Shown in pieces: positions 61,337-64,000 of a stretch of 64,000 nt of DNA. The first letter of the stretch is position 1; each line of letters opens with the position of its first letter. Both the position numbers and the translations under genes were made by a program. The stretch covers positions 9,362,001-9,426,000 of the forward strand of contig NZ_CP108394.1 of NCBI RefSeq assembly GCF_041435215.1. Direction: 5' to 3'. The DNA comes from Streptomyces sp. NBC_01314 (GTDB lineage: Bacteria; Actinomycetota; Actinomycetes; Streptomycetales; Streptomycetaceae). The notes below the pieces were generated by a model. The model was given only the letters and a program-made list of their open reading frames with translations. It was not told the DNA's origin and did no database searches.

Positions 61337-62023
61337 TCAGGCGATGAAGGCCCGGACCTGGTCGTAGACGCCCTTGTTGTTGTTCATGTCGTCGTGCGAG
61401 ACGCACCCGACCTCGACGTTCGTCGCGCCGCTGAGGATCGCGGAGGTGTCCGGGGTGAGCGCGTCGTCGCAGTTCGACCAGTAGCTGGCGTACGACACGC
61501 TGCCCGGCGTCTCGTCACCCGAGTTGAGCGAGGTCAGGAACGAACTGCCGGTGTACATCTCGCCACAGGACGTGTAGAGCCACCGACACCAGCCGGCGAC
61601 GGTCGTCCCGTGGTTCACACCGGCCGTGGACACGAAGTCGTCCACGTACGCCGTCCCCCCGAGGTTCTTGAGGTAGTAGCGGGAGCTGAGCGCGCCCATC
61701 GAATGGACCACCACGTCGACTTTGGAGGCACCCGTCGAGGCGAGCACGCTCTGGATCTTGGTCTTGAGCTGTGCGGCGGTCGTGGCGTTGGACTGACCCC
61801 AGTCGTAGGACCAGGAGTACAGCTCCGAGGACGTGTAGCCGTCGGCCTTGAAGTACGCGATCCAGTCGTCCCAGCTGCTGGACGAACTGCTCAGACCGTG
61901 TACGAAGACCACGGGGTTGTGGGTCGCGGCCTGGGCGGAGGTCGTGGAGAAGGAGAGCGACAGAAGAAGCGTGGTGGTCACGGTCGTGAGGGCCGTGGCG
62001 ATACGGCGCATGCGGCGCTGCAT
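61337..62023 (-). CDS. Secreted lipase (alpha/beta hydrolase)
   Basis: A secreted enzyme of 228 residues: Arg-rich start, hydrophobic core and AQA cleavage site near residue 32, then [19 protein letters not shown], the nucleophile elbow [15 protein letters not shown] (Ser about 108) and the catalytic His in [11 protein letters not shown]. Four or more Cys residues could form disulfides. It matches small Streptomyces triacylglycerol lipases. A LAL-type regulator gene starts 170 bp away in the opposite direction; related lipases are activated by such regulators. Confidence 0.9.
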   Translation of the reverse strand: MQRRMRRIATALTTVTTTLLLSLSFSTTSAQAATHNPVVFVHGLSSSSSSWDDWIAYFKADGYTSSELYSWSYDWGQSNATTAAQLKTKIQSVLASTGASKVDVVVHSMGALSSRYYLKNLGGTAYVDDFVSTAGVNHGTTVAGWCRWLYTSCGEMYTGSSFLTSLNSGDETPGSVSYASYWSNCDDALTPDTSAILSGATNVEVGCVSHDDMNNNKGVYDQVRAFIA

Positions 62024-62192
62024 GGGGCCTCCTGAAACGGGTGGGGTTCGTCTGGAGTGTCAGGGGGGTCTACGCGCGCCGCATCGGTGAAATCGCCGGT
62101 CTTTACTGGCCGGTTAACTCGCAAGTAACGTGGTGGGCGTGGTGACTCCGGTGAACCCCCCACAACTTCCGCATCGCTCGCCACCGCCCCCC

Positions 62193-64000
62193 ATGAACAG
62201 GTGGACGAGCCCGAACGCAGCGTCGGCCGCCGTGCCCACGCTGTCCGAAGGCGTGCGCGTACGCCTGCTGCACGCCGCCCACGGCGATCCGCGGGCCGCC
62301 GCGGAACTCGCCGCCGCTCTGACCCGACGCCAGCTCACGGGCCTCGACCCGCTCCCCGCCGAGCCCCTGGCGCTGGCCCCCGCCCTGCTGCGAAGCCATC
62401 GTCGGGACGTACGGGCGCTGCCCGACGACACCCGCTTCCTGCTGCTCCTCGCCGCCGCCGACCAGTACCCGATCCCGACGCACGCCTACGCGCGGGCCGT
62501 CACCGCAGCCCGGCTCGACACCCGCCCCCTCGACACGGCGGAGACGGCCGGCCTCGCGCACGCCACGACCCAGGGCATCGTCTTCCGGGACGCCTGGACC
62601 CGGATCGCCGTATACGAGTCCGCGTCCATGGGCGACCGGCGTGAGGCCCACCGCCTCCTCGCCGCGGTCCTCAGCGGCGAGGGCGAGCGACCCGTCCGGT
62701 CCTGGCACCGGGCCGCCGCCGCCCTCGGACCCAGCCGCCGCCTCGCCGCCGAACTCCGCCTCGCGGCACGGGTGGCACGTGCCATCGGCGACCCCACCCT
62801 CGCCTCCGCCCTCGCCGAACGCGCCGCCACGCTCACCCCCGAACCTGCCGAACGCATGCCCCTGCTCGCCCAGGCCGCCGCCGAGGCCTGGCAGTCGGGC
62901 GACGGCGACCGGGCCCGCCGACTCGTCGCCGCCACCGACGACGACGCCCTCGGCGGCCTTTTGGCCCTGCGCGCCGGAAACGCGGCCGAGGCCTTCGACG
63001 CCCTCCTCACGGCCGCCGTCCGGCACGTCGGCGACCACACCCCGGACAGGGCTGCCCACCTGTTGGCACGAGCCACCGAGGCCGCCATCTACACGGGAGA
63101 CCTCCGCCGCTGCCGGGAGGCCGCCGCCGTCGCCGACGGGCTCGGCATCCTGCCGCCCAGCACCCTCGGCGCGCTCGCCGCCGCTTTCGAGGGACGCTAC
63201 GACGACGCACGGGACGTCCTCGAAGCCGCCGCCGGCCGCTGCGGTCCCGGTGGCGACCCCACCCAGCTGATCCACGCCGGGATCGCCGCCCTCCTCCTCG
63301 GCGACCACACCCGCGCCTTCACCGCCACCGCCCGCGCCGCCGCCTCCGCACGAGCCAGGGGCGAGACGGTCACCGTGCCGCAGGCCATGGAGTTCCGGGC
63401 CTACGCGGAGTTCTGGACCGGGCGCCCCAAGGCCGCCGAGGCCGCCACCGTGGACGCCCTGCGCCAGGCGTACGCCACCGGGCAGGACAACGGGGCCTGC
63501 CATCTCCAGGCCGCCCTCGCGATGTTCGCGGCCGTCACCGGCGACGAACAGGTGTGCCGGGAGCGCGCCGAGGCCGCCCGTTCGTACGCCCTGGAACGTG
63601 GCCTCGGACTGCCCGCCGCGCTCGCCATGTTCGCCCTGGCCTTCCTCGACCTGAGCACCGGACGGTACGCCGCCTCGGCCGCCCGCCTCCGCGCGCTCGC
63701 CGGCTTCGGCCCCGGCCACGGACACCGGGCCATCCGGCACATCGCCACCCCGCACTATGTCGAGGCCGCCGTCCGCACGGGCGCCACCCGGGTGGCCCGC
63801 GCCGCGCACGCCGACTACGACCGCTGGGCCCGCACCGTCCGCAGCGCCGACGACCTCGCCCTCAGCGCCCGCTGCCGCGCACTGCTCGCCACCGGGGAGG
63901 AGGCCGTCGAGCACTACCGCGCGGCGCTCGACCTGCACGCCGCCGGCACCCGCGACTTCGAACGCGCCCGTACGGAACTGCTCTTCGGCAGCGCCCTGCG
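62193..64000 (+). CDS. LAL/LuxR-type regulator lacking the ATPase domain (partial)
   Basis: The open frame runs off the right end of the window; over 600 residues are visible. From the start it matches the helical TPR-like middle of large LuxR (LAL) regulators: VRVRLLHAAHGDPRAAAELA, LPDDTRFLLLLAAADQ, GIVFRDAWTRIAVYESASMG and, at the end, DFERARTELLFGSALR just before the usual C-terminal HTH. The N-terminal Walker A/B ATPase of LAL proteins is absent. The start may be ATG 62193 or in-frame GTG at 62151 or 62142. Divergent from the lipase gene. Confidence 0.75.
   Translation, partial: MNRWTSPNAASAAVPTLSEGVRVRLLHAAHGDPRAAAELAAALTRRQLTGLDPLPAEPLALAPALLRSHRRDVRALPDDTRFLLLLAAADQYPIPTHAYARAVTAARLDTRPLDTAETAGLAHATTQGIVFRDAWTRIAVYESASMGDRREAHRLLAAVLSGEGERPVRSWHRAAAALGPSRRLAAELRLAARVARAIGDPTLASALAERAATLTPEPAERMPLLAQAAAEAWQSGDGDRARRLVAATDDDALGGLLALRAGNAAEAFDALLTAAVRHVGDHTPDRAAHLLARATEAAIYTGDLRRCREAAAVADGLGILPPSTLGALAAAFEGRYDDARDVLEAAAGRCGPGGDPTQLIHAGIAALLLGDHTRAFTATARAAASARARGETVTVPQAMEFRAYAEFWTGRPKAAEAATVDALRQAYATGQDNGACHLQAALAMFAAVTGDEQVCRERAEAARSYALERGLGLPAALAMFALAFLDLSTGRYAASAARLRALAGFGPGHGHRAIRHIATPHYVEAAVRTGATRVARAAHADYDRWARTVRSADDLALSARCRALLATGEEAVEHYRAALDLHAAGTRDFERARTELLFGSAL

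Noticed and set aside
62103..63938. A leftward open frame of about 610 codons opposite the LAL-like gene
   Set aside because: Glycine/valine-rich shadow; the rightward frame gives a recognisable LAL-type helical repeat protein.

Overview
The window is very GC-rich DNA with the gene content of a Streptomyces or a close relative. The signs are strong third-position G/C, many GTG/TTG starts and ATGA/GTGA stop-start overlaps. The gene families also fit: MocR, LAL/LuxR, ROK, HutC-type GntR, Lrp/AsnC, an ECF41 sigma factor and an F420-type luciferase-like oxidoreductase. Nearly all genes look chromosomal. I saw no rRNA, tRNA, CRISPR array or intact transposase.

Left part (1-20.5 kb): single-gene and small-operon housekeeping. 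It holds two hexapeptide-repeat proteins, a TetR/FMN-reductase divergon with twin operators, a MoxR/VWA pair, a universal stress protein, a degenerate CysRS-like gene overlapping sixA, a YigZ protein, sbcD-sbcC, an AsnC gene abutting a beheaded rhodanese gene (a likely deletion scar), an orphan Imm21 gene, a DUF885 protein, and an Lrp regulator divergent from a Cys/Met-type PLP enzyme.

Middle part (20.5-37 kb): an ACT+GNAT acetyltransferase, a Tat-exported PhoD-like phosphatase with a possible PHO box, a MocR/DMT exporter pair, an ECF41 sigma factor beside a hydrolase, GntR and ROK regulators, a two-component system divergent from an ABC transporter, a mismatch uracil glycosylase and purB.

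37.2-44.9 kb is the most interesting block. It is an apparent single operon read leftward from 44,881: a stand-alone receiver, two ATP-grasp enzymes, a mannitol-1-phosphate-dehydrogenase-like enzyme, a third ATP-grasp enzyme, an MFS transporter, a histidine kinase and an OmpR-type regulator. The three ATP-grasp proteins carry features that resemble inositol-phosphate (ITPK) kinases. The promoter region has 11-bp-phased direct repeats, two of them PHO-box-like. I infer a regulated pathway that phosphorylates or ligates a polyol-type metabolite and exports or imports it. I know of no described system with this composition.

45.6-51.2 kb looks like an accessory island: a translationally coupled radical SAM / PLP-aminotransferase-fold / methyltransferase cassette, a LacI regulator, a striking operator of three contiguous 12-bp dyads in front of a small ORF, a palindrome-rich stretch without genes, and an SGNH hydrolase whose C-terminal tail seems replaced at the island edge.

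Right part (51-64 kb): two CNNM/CBS membrane proteins, a GNAT enzyme, an F420-type oxidoreductase, a MacB-like ABC exporter, a small antitoxin/degenerate Fic-like toxin pair with a leaderless promoter, a methyltransferase, a secreted lipase, and the start of a LAL-type regulator that lacks its ATPase domain and runs off the window end.
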